Assembly (NCBI GenBank): GCA_015179045.1
Contig: WHUZ01000045.1
Location: forward strand, 124,001 to 188,000
Source of the DNA: Kalaharituber pfeilii
Lineage: Eukaryota > Ascomycota > Pezizomycetes > Pezizales > Pezizaceae
Length of the DNA: 64,000 nt
Reading direction: 5' to 3'
This document shows, one piece after another, positions 53,938 to 64,000 of the stretch (its first letter is position 1; every line of letters begins with the position of its first letter). Under the pieces are notes generated by a model. It ran no database searches and was not told the DNA's origin. It worked only from the letters and a program-made list of their open reading frames with translations. Both the position numbers and the translations under genes were made by a program.

Positions 53938-55549
53938 TTACATCCTCGGTTTTTCCCTTTCCCTCCCTGCCAGGTTCGACAACAACCTCCACAGAAAGCG
54001 CTTTTGGAGCGACTTCGCAACCACCATAGGATTCCTCGCGATACCTACTTGGATCAATAGTTTTCAGTGCGCTGATTCTGTTGATCTAATTTTCATTCCG
54101 AAAAGTCAGCTTCTCGCAACGTCGGCCACACGCGACGCGTCTTCTCCGCACGCGACGTGACAACTCACTGATCGGTCACAGCCAACGTCCCCCCCGCTGA
54201 AACTTACATAGATCGAAAGCTCTCAGCGAGCTGAGTCTTTTGATCTAATTTTCATTCCCAAATACGCGACACTGCAAATTTCCCCCGAGGGGCGAAATTT
54301 CGAGGATTCTTCAGCTCACCACCACCGTTGCGACCACACCACCCGGGCGCCAAGCTCCAATAGACACCCGCGGATAAGGACGAACTAGCCAATAAGATGT
54401 TTTCAAAAGACAAACAGACAAAGAATACCGTCCCCGCCCCGCCGTCCTCGCCTCTCTTCGGCCCCAGCACTGCGCCGCCCAAGACCACCCTCTTCAGCAG
54501 GGAGAGCAGGGAGGACGTGCGACTCTTCGGCTCCAGCACTGCGCCGCCCAAGACCACCCTCTTCAGCAGGGAGAGCAGGGAGGACGTGCGACAGACGTCT
54601 CTCTTCGGCTCCAGTACTGGGACTCTCTTCAGCCCCGACGCCGCCGAGTTGAGACGGAGACCACTACGGGTCCCACCACAACAGACCCTGGGGTTCAGCC
54701 CCATCACGTGCACAGACATTCAGCCTCAGCCGACGCCACCACAACAGGTTTTGGGATTCAGCCCCATCACCTGCATAGACATACAACCGGCGCCACCACC
54801 ACCACAACAGAATTTGGGGTTCAGCCCCATCACGTGCATAGACATTTCACCAGTGGAGAACACCAGCCAGCAGACCCCCCGACCAAGAAAAGGAAGGGGA
54901 AGCAGCCGTCAGACAATATACCCTACGAGATAAAGAGGCGGCTGGACCAGAAGGAGGCGGAGAAGATCGCGAAGTCGCCTCCGATCGGAACCCCGGCGAC
55001 ACCCATCGCCACCACCACATCAACAAAGCCCCCTACACCGACACCAAACCCTCCAACACCGACACCAGAACCCACGAGACGAAGACACAAGACTAGCAAG
55101 CCCTCCTCCCCAACAACAAACACCGACGCCACCACATCAAAATTCGGCGTCGTCGTACATGGAATTGCGCTAAGGAACGATCTAGGGAAGGTGAAGAAGT
55201 GGCTGGAGTCTGGGAACAAGACACTTGGCAAGACCGTGGGTATAAGGTGGTTGAGACGAAAGGCCGAGCTGATGGAGGAAGGCAAGAAGACTAGCTCGGT
55301 CGTGGTGTATTTGGAGGAGGAGACCGAAATAGACAGAGTCAGGTTAGGCGGGAAGATTTTGAGGACCACTCAATACGAGCCGGACAGGCGAAGGAAGTAG
55401 GCTGTATTGACCACCCGCACAATGTACGAGAGTCGCGGGCACTACATTTAGTTAGGGATGTTAATTTGTTTGTCTTTCGTTAATAAATACCTCGCCATAG
55501 CCCATAGGGCGGTATGCGAGTAATGATATAAAAAAAAAAAAAAAAAAAA
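53938..55549 (+). mobile_element. ORF1-only non-LTR element, apparently complete
   Basis: 1.6 kb flanked by TACAGAAAC (53929-53937 and 55550-55558; the match extends by neighbouring A/T). It has a 5' region, ORF1 (54397-55400), a 3' UTR with CGCGGGCACTACATTTAG, tail I (CTCGCCATAGCCCATAGGGC) and poly(A). There is no endonuclease or reverse transcriptase, so it depends on a LINE that recognises tail I. Confidence 0.85.
54397..55400 (+). pseudogene. Gag-like ORF1 of the ORF1-only element, one frame change
   Basis: The frame from ATG 54397 carries two 69-bp repeats (LFG(P/S)STAPPKTTLFSRESRE) and three roughly 60-bp repeats (LGFSPITC(T/I)DI). Reading must shift near 54880 to continue through KKRKGKQPS, a Thr/Pro linker and the RRM-like domain VVVHGIALRNDLGK...GIRWLRRK...KKTSSVVVYL, ending YEPDRRRK and stop at 55400. 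The stop directly after this domain matches the copies at 26736, 33973 and 43333; in Tad-type ORF1 proteins a CCHC knuckle normally follows. Confidence 0.7.
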
Positions 55550-55558
55550 TACAGAAAC

Positions 55559-56185
55559 CTACGTAATTATCTCCACAATATGTAGTGTGTGTGTGTAAAA
55601 ATGTACTCTGCATATTACAGAGCCTAGGCAAAAACAATGGTACACTCCTGGTATTTATGTAGTGTTAGAAAAGCACAGTAGCCGTGCATTCAGCAATTCT
55701 ATGCGCAACCTTACTGCTCGTGCTCCATTCGCTAGGTATATAATATACAGAACTTACCTTTCCTGATACTGCATAAATCTGAGAGGCTTCTATGAATACT
55801 TTTGCCTAGGCACATCAGCCAAACTTTCCGACTTTTATATGCAGCGGGAATTTTGATTAGATTTCAATTCAGGCAGATCATTTATTTAACATTTTAATCT
55901 TATCAATTCATCGCTTAGGCCTTAGAATGGCCATCCAAAAATGCGATATGTCCACGGTAGCTTCTGAAGTAGGGGCATCATCAATTAGTCACTCGAATGA
56001 GAGGGATCGCAAGAATCCCAGAAGAGCAAAGAATACATTACGTTGTCCTACAGGTATTGTGCAAGAGCGTATGCATATCGCAACATTGATGCAGAGTCCG
56101 CTATTTATTCTTCGTTAGTTGCGCGACTCGCATTACTTATTATATGGCAGAATCCAATTGACAACATGCTACAAGAGATGTAGTT
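55559..56185. other. No supported gene
   Basis: AT-rich sequence with short frames only. Confidence 0.35.
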
Positions 56186-57075
56186 TTCTATAACGAAACT
56201 CCACGAATGTGCTAAAATTTCAACATTCGTTATGGGAAGGGTGGACTGTATACCGCTTGTAATAATCCCCTTGCGCCTGGCCTAGTAGTCAATCCCGTAA
56301 GGGTTATTAGTTCCGTGTATAACTTCATTCGCACTGCTGTATATAATAAGTGTGTCACTCACAGACCTTGCTATTACGAACCTACTGCTCTCCCGGATTT
56401 CCTTTCACACTCATTCTGCCCTTGCTATAACGAAATCCCACCAAATAACGAAATGTGGAACAAAAAAATTAGTGGAAGTTATTTCTGTCTACATGCAAAC
56501 CGCTGTTGCTATAACGAAAAGAGGCTAATGAAATCTATTGAACCCCCCCGGCAATCAACTAAGATACTCGTCTATCCATGCCTGCGATGAACAAGGAAAG
56601 CCTAAACGTTTATATGAATTTTATTATCAAAACAATGATATACCCCTTCATTCACAAAATGCCAATGGAACTCATTCAAGATCACTTTTGATGCTTTCGG
56701 CTCTAACCACTTCTTGCAGGTATCTGATGCTTCTCAGGCTTTGCTCGCCGCTTGTTAGTATTTGTTGACATTTTGACTTATCTAATTACTACCAGTGCCA
56801 GTCCGGTCTGAAGGCAGTCCGTTACAGATTTCTATGAGTTTAAGATTCACTTCTGCTTTATTTTATAGTCTCGAATATTTCTTGATTAGGTTATTTCCTT
56901 TGCTAGTAAGTCAACATGAAGTGTGCTACAATAGCTGAGTTGAGCTGTTGAGGAGTCTAATGTCAGCTGCCAAGGTTGCATGACTAATTTATTACAATTT
57001 TCTATAACGAAAACCTTGCTATATCGAAAAGAAAGAAATTTTACGTGTTCTTTATAGCAAGGTCTGACTGTATAT
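56186..57075. repeat. Cluster of pogo-like terminal motifs
   Basis: The motif CTTGCTATAACGAA occurs directly near 56424, 56511 and 57011 (variant) and as TTCGTTATGGGAAGGGTGGACTGTATA-like and TATAGCAAGGTCTGACTGTA forms near 56230 and 57050 in inverse orientation. Such ends are typical of pogo/Tigger-type MITEs with TA targets. I cannot fix exact boundaries; two or more overlapping remnants are likely. Confidence 0.5.
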
Positions 57076-58447
57076 CCCTGGTAGATCTTTCGTGCATCGG
57101 CACTTGCACTTCCGATAATGAGCTTAATTTTCTGTTTTCAGTCACCTTCATGCATTGGTCTGCCAAGCTAAGGGGTGATTCCCGCTCCTGGATGACCCAC
57201 TGAACCCGGAAAGGGAAAATTGAATCTTAAAAAAAAACAAAAATAATGAGATTATCCAAAGGGTGACTCGCACAAAGTCAACTCTATATACGGCGTTATA
57301 AAAAAAATCTGCCGTTGGGCAGCAATCCGTTCTGTAGGGTGTGCCAGCTGTCCTCTCGGTACGCTAGCAACAACTACTAACCTGAAACGGTCACAGAGCT
57401 CTCAAAGGGGAAGTTGGGATTTGTTGCCAAGAAGAACAATAAACCAAGACAGCGGAGAGATGCCCTGCAGTTAGTACAGAATATCAATGCTCCCAAATAC
57501 GGAGACTTGATAGTATAAAAAATTTGGAAAGTCACGTAATAGGATAAAGGCGACTGGCGATACCCAACGGAGGCTGCGAGCTCCTGGAGGAGTCAGGCAA
57601 ATAGGAATTGTTCGTGACCCTTTGCTCCCTGCTGCGTGCACCAATTAAAAAAATATTGGAGGCCAGATAAGAACATCTCCTCTCCATTGGACTTACCGGT
57701 AATGTTATGGTATACATAATATTCGCCCCAGTACCTGACTATGATACCGCCTGACCCAACTTTGACACCCTGCCATGGCGAATACACACACAAAAAAAAC
57801 GCTCACGGATAGACCCTGCAGCTAGCCTGTCCTACCCCGAAATGTTACTACGATCTTGCATACCTCGGGTTACATGCCTCAAACGGACACTCGGCATCCT
57901 GTACAATTCAGATGGTGGTACTATGTCCACATCTGGCCCCCACACATCTATTAAAAACACTTACAAACTAGGGTTAAAGCTCTCTACACCCTCCCGACTC
58001 TTCACAACTTTAGCCTGTCCTACCCCGGCTGCAGATGTAGTAGCCTGTGAGACTCGAGTCGAGATATCATCCGATTCGAAAAATCTCCTAAATGTCACTC
58101 GGGGAATTCCTAAGTTTGCTGGGTCTGGGTTATTTCACCGACTAGAGTCCTCCTCAACTTGTTCTTGATCTTCAAAGGAACGTTCGTTAGCTAGTTCATT
58201 CATCCATTCGTTTGTTTACACGCCGCTCTAGTGATTGCGAACAGGTTGAGTGAGGCTCTCTGTTGTGGATCGTTGAACTTGCTTAACCAACTAGCTAACC
58301 TTCCTTCATATCGAATTCGATTAACAGAGCAACCTGCTCAACCGTCAACGGTCTTTCCATAGTGACTACCAGCAAATCTGAATGACCTGGAGCTAAAATT
58401 CCAAACGCGAATTTTGCCTCATTGGGAAACACTAAGGGAAGGGAGCG
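57076..58447. other. No supported gene; promoter region of the 58448 gene
   Basis: Only domain-free frames, including a 108-codon frame at 57842-58168. The final 250 bases are the likely promoter of the secreted-protein gene. Confidence 0.4.
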
Positions 58448-59142
58448 ATGGGATTTCTACGCAAATCGGTAGTGGTCGCTTGCTGGGTATGGGGATTGAT
58501 GGCAGGACAGATCGCACAGGCCGCGTGCGCGGGGAATTTGCTAGTTGATGATTTCGCCCATTGGGCGAACAATAAAAATTCCCTGGGGGGATGGACAAAT
58601 GGTAAGTTCCGTTTCCCTCTACAAGTTTCAATTAGGGTCGTTTTGCTCTCGCGAGGGAGATTTGCGACTAATGGGCATTCCCCCGCGAAACAGATGACGG
58701 TACCATGACCGCCATTTCTGCTATGAATAACACACTCACCTTCACCCCCGCCGGAGCGTCCTACCTCTATACAACCTTCAACTGTATCTCCGCGACCGCA
58801 GAAGGCTACACGGCAATCACGTTCCCAGTCAAGATCCCCCCAGGGGGTACGTTCCAGGTCCAACTTCAGACCTCTGCCGACGGATGCGCAGCCCAGGGTT
58901 ACCAGAGCTTTTCCGTCGGAGTCAGCAACTTTTCGGGTGAGACGCAAACCGTGACGATTCCGTTGACGGTGTTTGCAGGAGCGAACCTAGCCGCGGTGAA
59001 GGCCATTGTCTGGGGACAGTTTTTGGGCGGGGAAGCAGGGAACTGGGAATTAGGCAGGATTGAGTTTGTGTGTCCGGATGCTGCGACGTTGACCACGGCC
59101 ACAGTGGGTCCAACAGGGACAGCGTCGACAACAGCGGAATAA
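58448..59142 (+). CDS. Secreted protein with predicted beta-sandwich (CIA30/CBM11-like) fold
   Basis: Two exons (58448-58601 and 58694-59142) separated by a 92-bp GT-AG intron give 200 residues. Residues 1-26 are a signal peptide ending AQA. The mature protein starts ACAGNLLVDDFAHW and, after the intron, continues DDGTMTAISAMNN, then LTFTPAGASYLYTTFNC, YTAITFPVKIPPGGTFQVQL, VTIPLTVF and WELGRIEFVC, alternating hydrophobic strands with conserved-looking Cys pairs. The DDF...W...N...DDG start and the GxFxVQLQT and IxWGQF segments resemble galactose-binding-like beta-sandwich modules, a resemblance by pattern only. The C-terminus is Thr/Ala-rich with no obvious GPI signal. A role in wall or carbohydrate binding is inferred. 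Without splicing the first exon would run to a short nonsense tail. Confidence 0.75.
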
Positions 59143-61746
59143 TTAATTTCTGTGTTTATGCGCCAGAATGTCTGTGCGCGTGTCTCGTATCTAGTATTGT
59201 ATCCGTCAGACCATTAATCAGTATTCGGAAGTCGCCAAAGGCTATGGGAAATTTTGGGTGTTTTCAGGTGCGACATGCATAGGACCTTATTAGTGAATGT
59301 TCATCATTCTAATGTGATGTAAGTTGGATTAAGAATATGTCGAAGTTTCTTGAGGTCATTAACATACATACTCCGCTTTCGCGCTATATCACCATCAAGA
59401 TGGGGCGACAATAAGCACAATAATTTACATCAGAAAGCAAAAGATGCAAGATATCCATGTACAAGTGTAAACTTGCGTATGTCATGAAAAACATAATTCT
59501 GTACCAAAGTTTCCAAAATTGCTGAAAATTGCGGCAAAATGCGCGGCGGATATGTAGAGTAAATGCAGCAGAAAATGCCATACGAAATACTGACGGAAAT
59601 TGCGGAGGAAAATCCACCCGTACCGGTATGTCCGTTCCGATAAAGAGGGGCATACGAGCACCCGAACCGGAGTAGCCTCGAGCCTAGTCTCGTAACCAGC
59701 CTCGGACACTAGAACCGGAGCACAACCCGAAGCATGAAAGTCCGCTTAGTCAGCGTCTCGTTACGAGACCAGAAGCGGTCGGTATACCCGGGGCACTTGA
59801 GATTTGGTATTCCGTCCGTCCGCGCGCGCTTGGTACATCAGCTCCCAGTCCACTATTAGCAAACTGACTTTTGCGGACTCCAACGCATGCAGCCGCCCAT
59901 GTCAAGATCCCCGTCTCCACGTCGTAGCTCCTAAAGATCCCCAGCTCCTGCAACCGTGATTTTCTCAATGCCTCTACCCACCCATTTTCTGTCGGGGAGA
60001 CCGTCTGGTGTCTGCTTTCACTGGAAGGAAAGCTAACGGTGAAAGCGACCCCCTCCCCCCCACACCCCTCCCCCCCACACTCCCACTTCCACCACCAGCG
60101 CCACCGCTACAAGTTGCCAATCACTCTCCGAATCCCTCCCAGGAGTCCTGTCTCACCTCAACTAGTCTTTAACCGCACGCTTCCTCCGGCGGTCAAGCTC
60201 CGCAAAGGGAGTGCACTGCGACAACCTCCTTCAGTGCGAGCCCTCTAATTAAGTCGATAGCCATATGTGAGTCATCTTCGGCTGTAACGTCGTGCTGTAT
60301 TGGAGCTTGGCTACGGATAAATGGAACAAGGTTCAAGGATGCTACATAGGGCATTTCAAGGGAGGGTGGGTGTGGCAGGGGACGAGGGGACGAGGCTGAA
60401 GAGATGGTGAAGGAGCGCGTGATAGTAAAAACAGACAAGAGCGAGATTGGACGCAAGGGATTGATATCGTGAGCGTGATTGAATGCAGAATCCCGGGTTC
60501 GAGTTTATTAGAAATAGCTATATTCTGGCCCACGGGGGAGGATTTTCTTGAAACAGGCTGGTCTATCCAACGGCGCAATAATCGTGCCGGCCGGATAAGA
60601 ACTCATAACGTCGTATAAGTGGGCTGTGGGATTACTGTATGATTTGTCGTTGCGTAACGTTTCTGAGGATATTGAGGGGTGTCGCTTCAGGTAGTTGCTT
60701 GGCAATTGACAAGGGCGCGTGACTACCCGATATGGCAACACAACAACCCAAATTAGCATGCTTGGCGTCAAATGCAATCCCGGTCCCTTCCAGAACAGGC
60801 ACGCTGAATGCATATGGCACCTTGGAATGGTGGAGCAATTTGGATATCTCTGCCTGTAAAGGCATCACTTTGAAATTCCACCCAGCGCAAGAGAGATACT
60901 TGACGCAAATCTTATCATTTATCTGGAACATATTCACTGAAGACAAAGTCCCTATGACCATAACCATGGGTACGCAGTGAGTATCACACCAAAACGGGAG
61001 CGTGGAGTTGCGTAGTAGTTGGATCACAGATTATCCATAAATCCGTACATCACGACTACTTCTGCGCATCCTACTCCGCGTAGAAACCTCATTAGGCATA
61101 AGGAAGCATGAGGGGACATTATCCATAAAGAACATGAAACGGGGGTGATGATGGAAAATAGGGAAGTGGCAGCGATGCGTAGTACCCAAGGGGTAGCACT
61201 CGTATCTATCAGTACATTCTCACATGATGCTAGAGTGCCGCGGCAGAGGTACGATGAATTAATACAAGGCTCGACTAATTGTGCTACAGCTGAATTGGGT
61301 TCAGGATGCACAGAACCCCGAGAGAAACTGTCAAAGAGCTTGCAAAAAGGTTCACGGGGGGGGGAAGTGGAAGGTGATTGCGGACATTGTCTTGTTCTGG
61401 GAGAGGCGGTGTCAATGTGACGACCCTACTGTCTTTGGTCGGACGTAGACCATGTTATAATGGAAGGTAAGTCCTGTCCAAGGTCCTCTGACTCACCGAA
61501 CTACCTGCATTGTTACTGATATAGCGCAATTGGCTTACAATGTAATAACTGGCATTACTAAGCTGAAGGTAAACTGGAACCCGTGGTAGAAAGAATAACC
61601 ACTGCAATTAGTATGTTTAGACTGATCGTAGTGCGGCGGTGGTGAAAGTAAATTATTAAGGATATCTTCATGTCGAGTCGACATTCTCCCTTTCTGTAAC
61701 TTGCTCCCTGTGATACGCCTTGTATACTCCGCGCGAAGGGAACAAA
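59143..61746. other. No supported gene
   Basis: Frames on both strands up to 131 codons (60632-61027, minus) lack recognisable domains, introns or signal peptides. A CCCCTCCCCCCCACAC tract lies near 60050-60075. Confidence 0.4.
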
Positions 61747-61757
61747 GTAAACAACAT

Positions 61758-62925
61758 GAGAGGAGCGGGGGTAGGAGGGGTGAGTGCGGTGTGTGGAGTG
61801 GAGGACGTGGAGACGGTCCTGGATGGCGCGCAAGCGAGGGCGATCGTCCGGGAAGTGGAGGCGCCGTCAGAGCTGGCGGAGCTTTGCACGGGCGACTTCG
61901 GAGGGAGTGAGGAGAGAGAGGAGGAGGCGAGAAACTGGAGAGACTGGGGGGTGCAGTGGGCGGTGGTGGAGAATGAGGGGTATGAAGCAGTGCTGGACCG
62001 CTGGCAAGGTCAGTGGGCGAGGTTCTCGGAGGAGGGGGAGGAGATCTCGTGGGGAGGGGGGTGTGAGAAGGTGGAGGTGGAAGTGGTGGAGAGGCGGAAA
62101 GGAGAAGTGGAGACGAGGGGGGAGTGGGAAGCCGCGATCGGGGAAGCCGGAAGAAAAAGGGCAGTCCTTTTCTCCGACGGCAGCAAGATCGAGGACAGCA
62201 AGGTGGGAGCAGGGGTGTGGGGGAGGTCGGCAGCCGTGGCGGAGGTGGTGGGGAGAACGGCGACGGTGTTCGATGGGGAGGTGAGGGGAGTGAGAAAGGC
62301 GCTGGAGAGTGTGGAGGAGGAGGTCCCTGTACTGATCTGTTTAGATTCTGAGGCTGCCGTCATGGCGATCCAGAAGGCAGGCAGGGAGGGAAAGGGGAAA
62401 ACCGAGGATGTGAGGAGAGTGGTGGATGCCGTAGCGAGGAGGAAGAAGAAGGGAGGGGATGCGAAGCTGATGTGGGTCAAGGCTCACATCGGAATCGCAG
62501 GCAATGAGAAGGCGGATGAGTGGGCGAAGAAGGGGACGGTGATGCAGGGGAAGGAGGTGGCCACCGGAAGTGGGGTGCGCCAGAGGGTGAAGGCGTGGAG
62601 GAAGGAGAAGAGAGAAGTGGACGGCTTTGGAGGAGGAAAGGTCATGGAGTGGAATAGGATAGCAGTATCCAATTTCACTGCCTTGCGCCTGGAGAGAGGG
62701 AGGTGTGCAGTGTGGTTGAAGAGGATAGGGGTGGCGGAATCGGATAAGTGCAGGTGTGGGGAGGTGCAAACGGGGGAGCATCTCGCTTTCCGATGCAGAA
62801 GTCAGGAGAACCGCCCAGAAGGTTTTGAGAAGTGGAGCGACATGGGAAAGGTTTGGAAAAGAAAGGCGGAGAATGGGGAGGAGTATGACGTTTTAGAGAA
62901 TTTCTTCGCTGGGGTCAAGTTCTAG
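61758..62925 (+). pseudogene. C-terminal RNase H part of a LINE ORF2
   Basis: The open frame runs through the left target copy, but the element part starts at about 61758. RNase H catalytic residues are visible: LFSDGSKI (Asp), FDGEVRGVRKAL (Glu), CLDSEAAV (Asp) and NEKADEWAKK (Asp), plus WVKAHIGI before the last. A CRCGEVQTGEHLAFRC zinc-like motif closes the protein, and the stop is at 62923-62925. There are no internal stops, so the copy is young, but without reverse transcriptase it cannot act. Confidence 0.85.
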
Positions 62926-63081
62926 AAGGTAGGAGAATGCGGGGTCAGGTTCTAGAAGCTAGGAGAGCGGGGGCGACGGCGCGTGGGGGCCATGTACGTA
63001 GAGAGTTAGTTTAGCCTGTCTCCGGGCTATGAGGGCTTGCCCAGGGTCCCTGCCATGGCCAAGTGCTACAAGCGGGGTTAT

Positions 63082-63116
<35 letters not shown>
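61758..63116 (+). mobile_element. 5'-truncated LINE with tail II
   Basis: 1,359 bp flanked by a perfect 11-bp duplication, GTAAACAACAT (61747-61757 and 63117-63127). The insert begins inside ORF2, keeps RNase H to the stop at 62925, and ends with tail II (TAGCCTGTCTCCGGGCTATG to GGTTATGTGATT) and about 29 A residues. GC content and Gly/Glu/Lys-rich coding differ strongly from the AT-rich flanks. Confidence 0.92.
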
Positions 63117-63121
<5 letters not shown>

Positions 63122-63127
63122 CAACAT

Positions 63128-64000
63128 TATGGGTGTCAGACCTACTTTTATCTTTCTTTGTTGTTTCTTGCTCGCATGCACCACAGGGTTATATAAGTTA
63201 AGTGCTGTGGGACTATCCTACTATACATCAACCTTCTCGGTCGAGGGAAGCTACCCATATACAAAAGCCACTCCGCTATACAACAATACCACAAATCCTC
63301 GGTTTGTTAACTTGTAACGTACATCATGTATGTTAAAGTGGATGGTTCTTCTTGCCATAGAAGTCCCCTAGGCATCCAAATAAACGGCAGTGCTGGCATT
63401 GGACCGATTGGCGGTTGGCATCGTCCTTATCTGGGCGGCTCCATACGACGTTACAACGGTTACCCAATATCTGTATAATTCCCTCTGCAGCCAGCGCAGG
63501 TTGCGATGATTGTGGGAGCAGGTCTGTTTCCAGAAGGCCTGATTTAGCGCAGGATTTTTAGATCGCCGGGTGGGACGGAGTAAAGCCATAGTTACATATT
63601 TATCAGCTCTTTGAAGTCTGCTAGAACACGTATGTCGTGAGGGGTTCAAGCAATATAGCGCAGGGCGTAGTACACAAGTCTTGCAGTCAGAGGTGTGGGG
63701 TTCTCGGTCGTATACCACGGCACACTTGACATATCAGCAGAGAGGTGGGGATCTGGGCTGGACTGCTCGTTCAGAAACAAAATGAGCTTCCAAAGCTGAA
63801 ATCTTTCAAGTGGCCAATATTGACTCGGTACGCGACAACGAAGAGTTTGCAGTGCAACAGGAGTGCACAGTTAGTCTGCTGCGATTCCGAAAACAACACA
63901 ATAATATACAAATCTTTCATTGACGACAACCTGGCTGTGTAATCCCCACATTGGTCCATTGCAGGAAGTGCCGCAGCGTATCTGTATCCTCATCGCGCAA
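63128..64000. other. No supported gene
   Basis: Only short domain-free frames up to the end of the window. Confidence 0.35.

Noticed and set aside
62010..62480. 156-codon minus-strand frame
   Set aside because: It is antisense to the LINE RNase H and its Ser/Pro/Thr richness mirrors the Gly/Glu-rich coding strand.

Overview
The window looks like a transposon-dense, gene-poor chromosomal region of a filamentous ascomycete (Pezizomycotina). The reasons are short GT-AG introns of 50-90 bp, Tad1-like non-LTR elements, a chromodomain Ty3/Gypsy element, a Fot/pogo DNA transposon whose stop codons all fit C:G to T:A transitions (a RIP-like pattern), and typical fungal genes: a concentrative nucleoside transporter, a GFA/CENP-V-like enzyme and small secreted proteins. 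No bacterial-style operon, CRISPR array, tRNA or rRNA was recognised.

Layout. Positions 1-20.7 kb hold one plausible small secreted cysteine-rich protein (3511-3873, minus), a degenerate 57-bp minisatellite, a dead pogo element (11593-13788), a TIR element (18873-20539) with other insertions inside it, and many very short non-LTR 3'-tail insertions. A nearly identical-LTR but defective Gypsy element (20738-25602, TSD GGCAC) sits about 110 bp upstream of a GFA-type gene. That gene starts at 25715 and is cut after codon position 83 nt. It resumes, in frame and without decay, at 52679-53042.

The interruption (25798-52669, 26,872 bp) is bounded by near-perfect 36-bp terminal inverted repeats, each containing a hairpin, and by a 9-bp target duplication TGGGACCCC. 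It looks like a large cargo-bearing DNA transposon. Inside it are an intact four-exon CNT nucleoside transporter gene (35777-37862), a probable broken gene of unknown function (40475-41448), a Ginger/KRBA2-like integrase transposon with about 110-bp TIRs (27836-31825, itself hit by a solo LTR), several ORF1-only non-LTR elements, and a full-length Tad1-like LINE (44154-52635). The LINE is interrupted by a 57-bp LINE tail and by a 2.2-kb hAT-type element, which in turn carries a 632-bp TIR element and a 27-bp LINE-tail insertion. The nesting is five levels deep.

To the right, an ORF1-only non-LTR element with clear target duplication (53938-55549), pogo-like terminal motifs (56.2-57.1 kb), a two-exon gene for a secreted beta-sandwich-like protein (58448-59142) and a 5'-truncated LINE carrying RNase H (61758-63116) complete the window.

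The recurring theme is a pair of conserved LINE 3' tails. Tail I has a CGCCATAGCCC hairpin and ends TGATAT plus poly(A). Tail II is CCTGTCTCCGGGC-type and ends GTGATT plus poly(A). They terminate full LINEs and ORF1-only elements, and they also occur alone as 27- to 102-bp insertions with their own target duplications. The large TIR element and the tail-only insertions are the two observations most worth following up.
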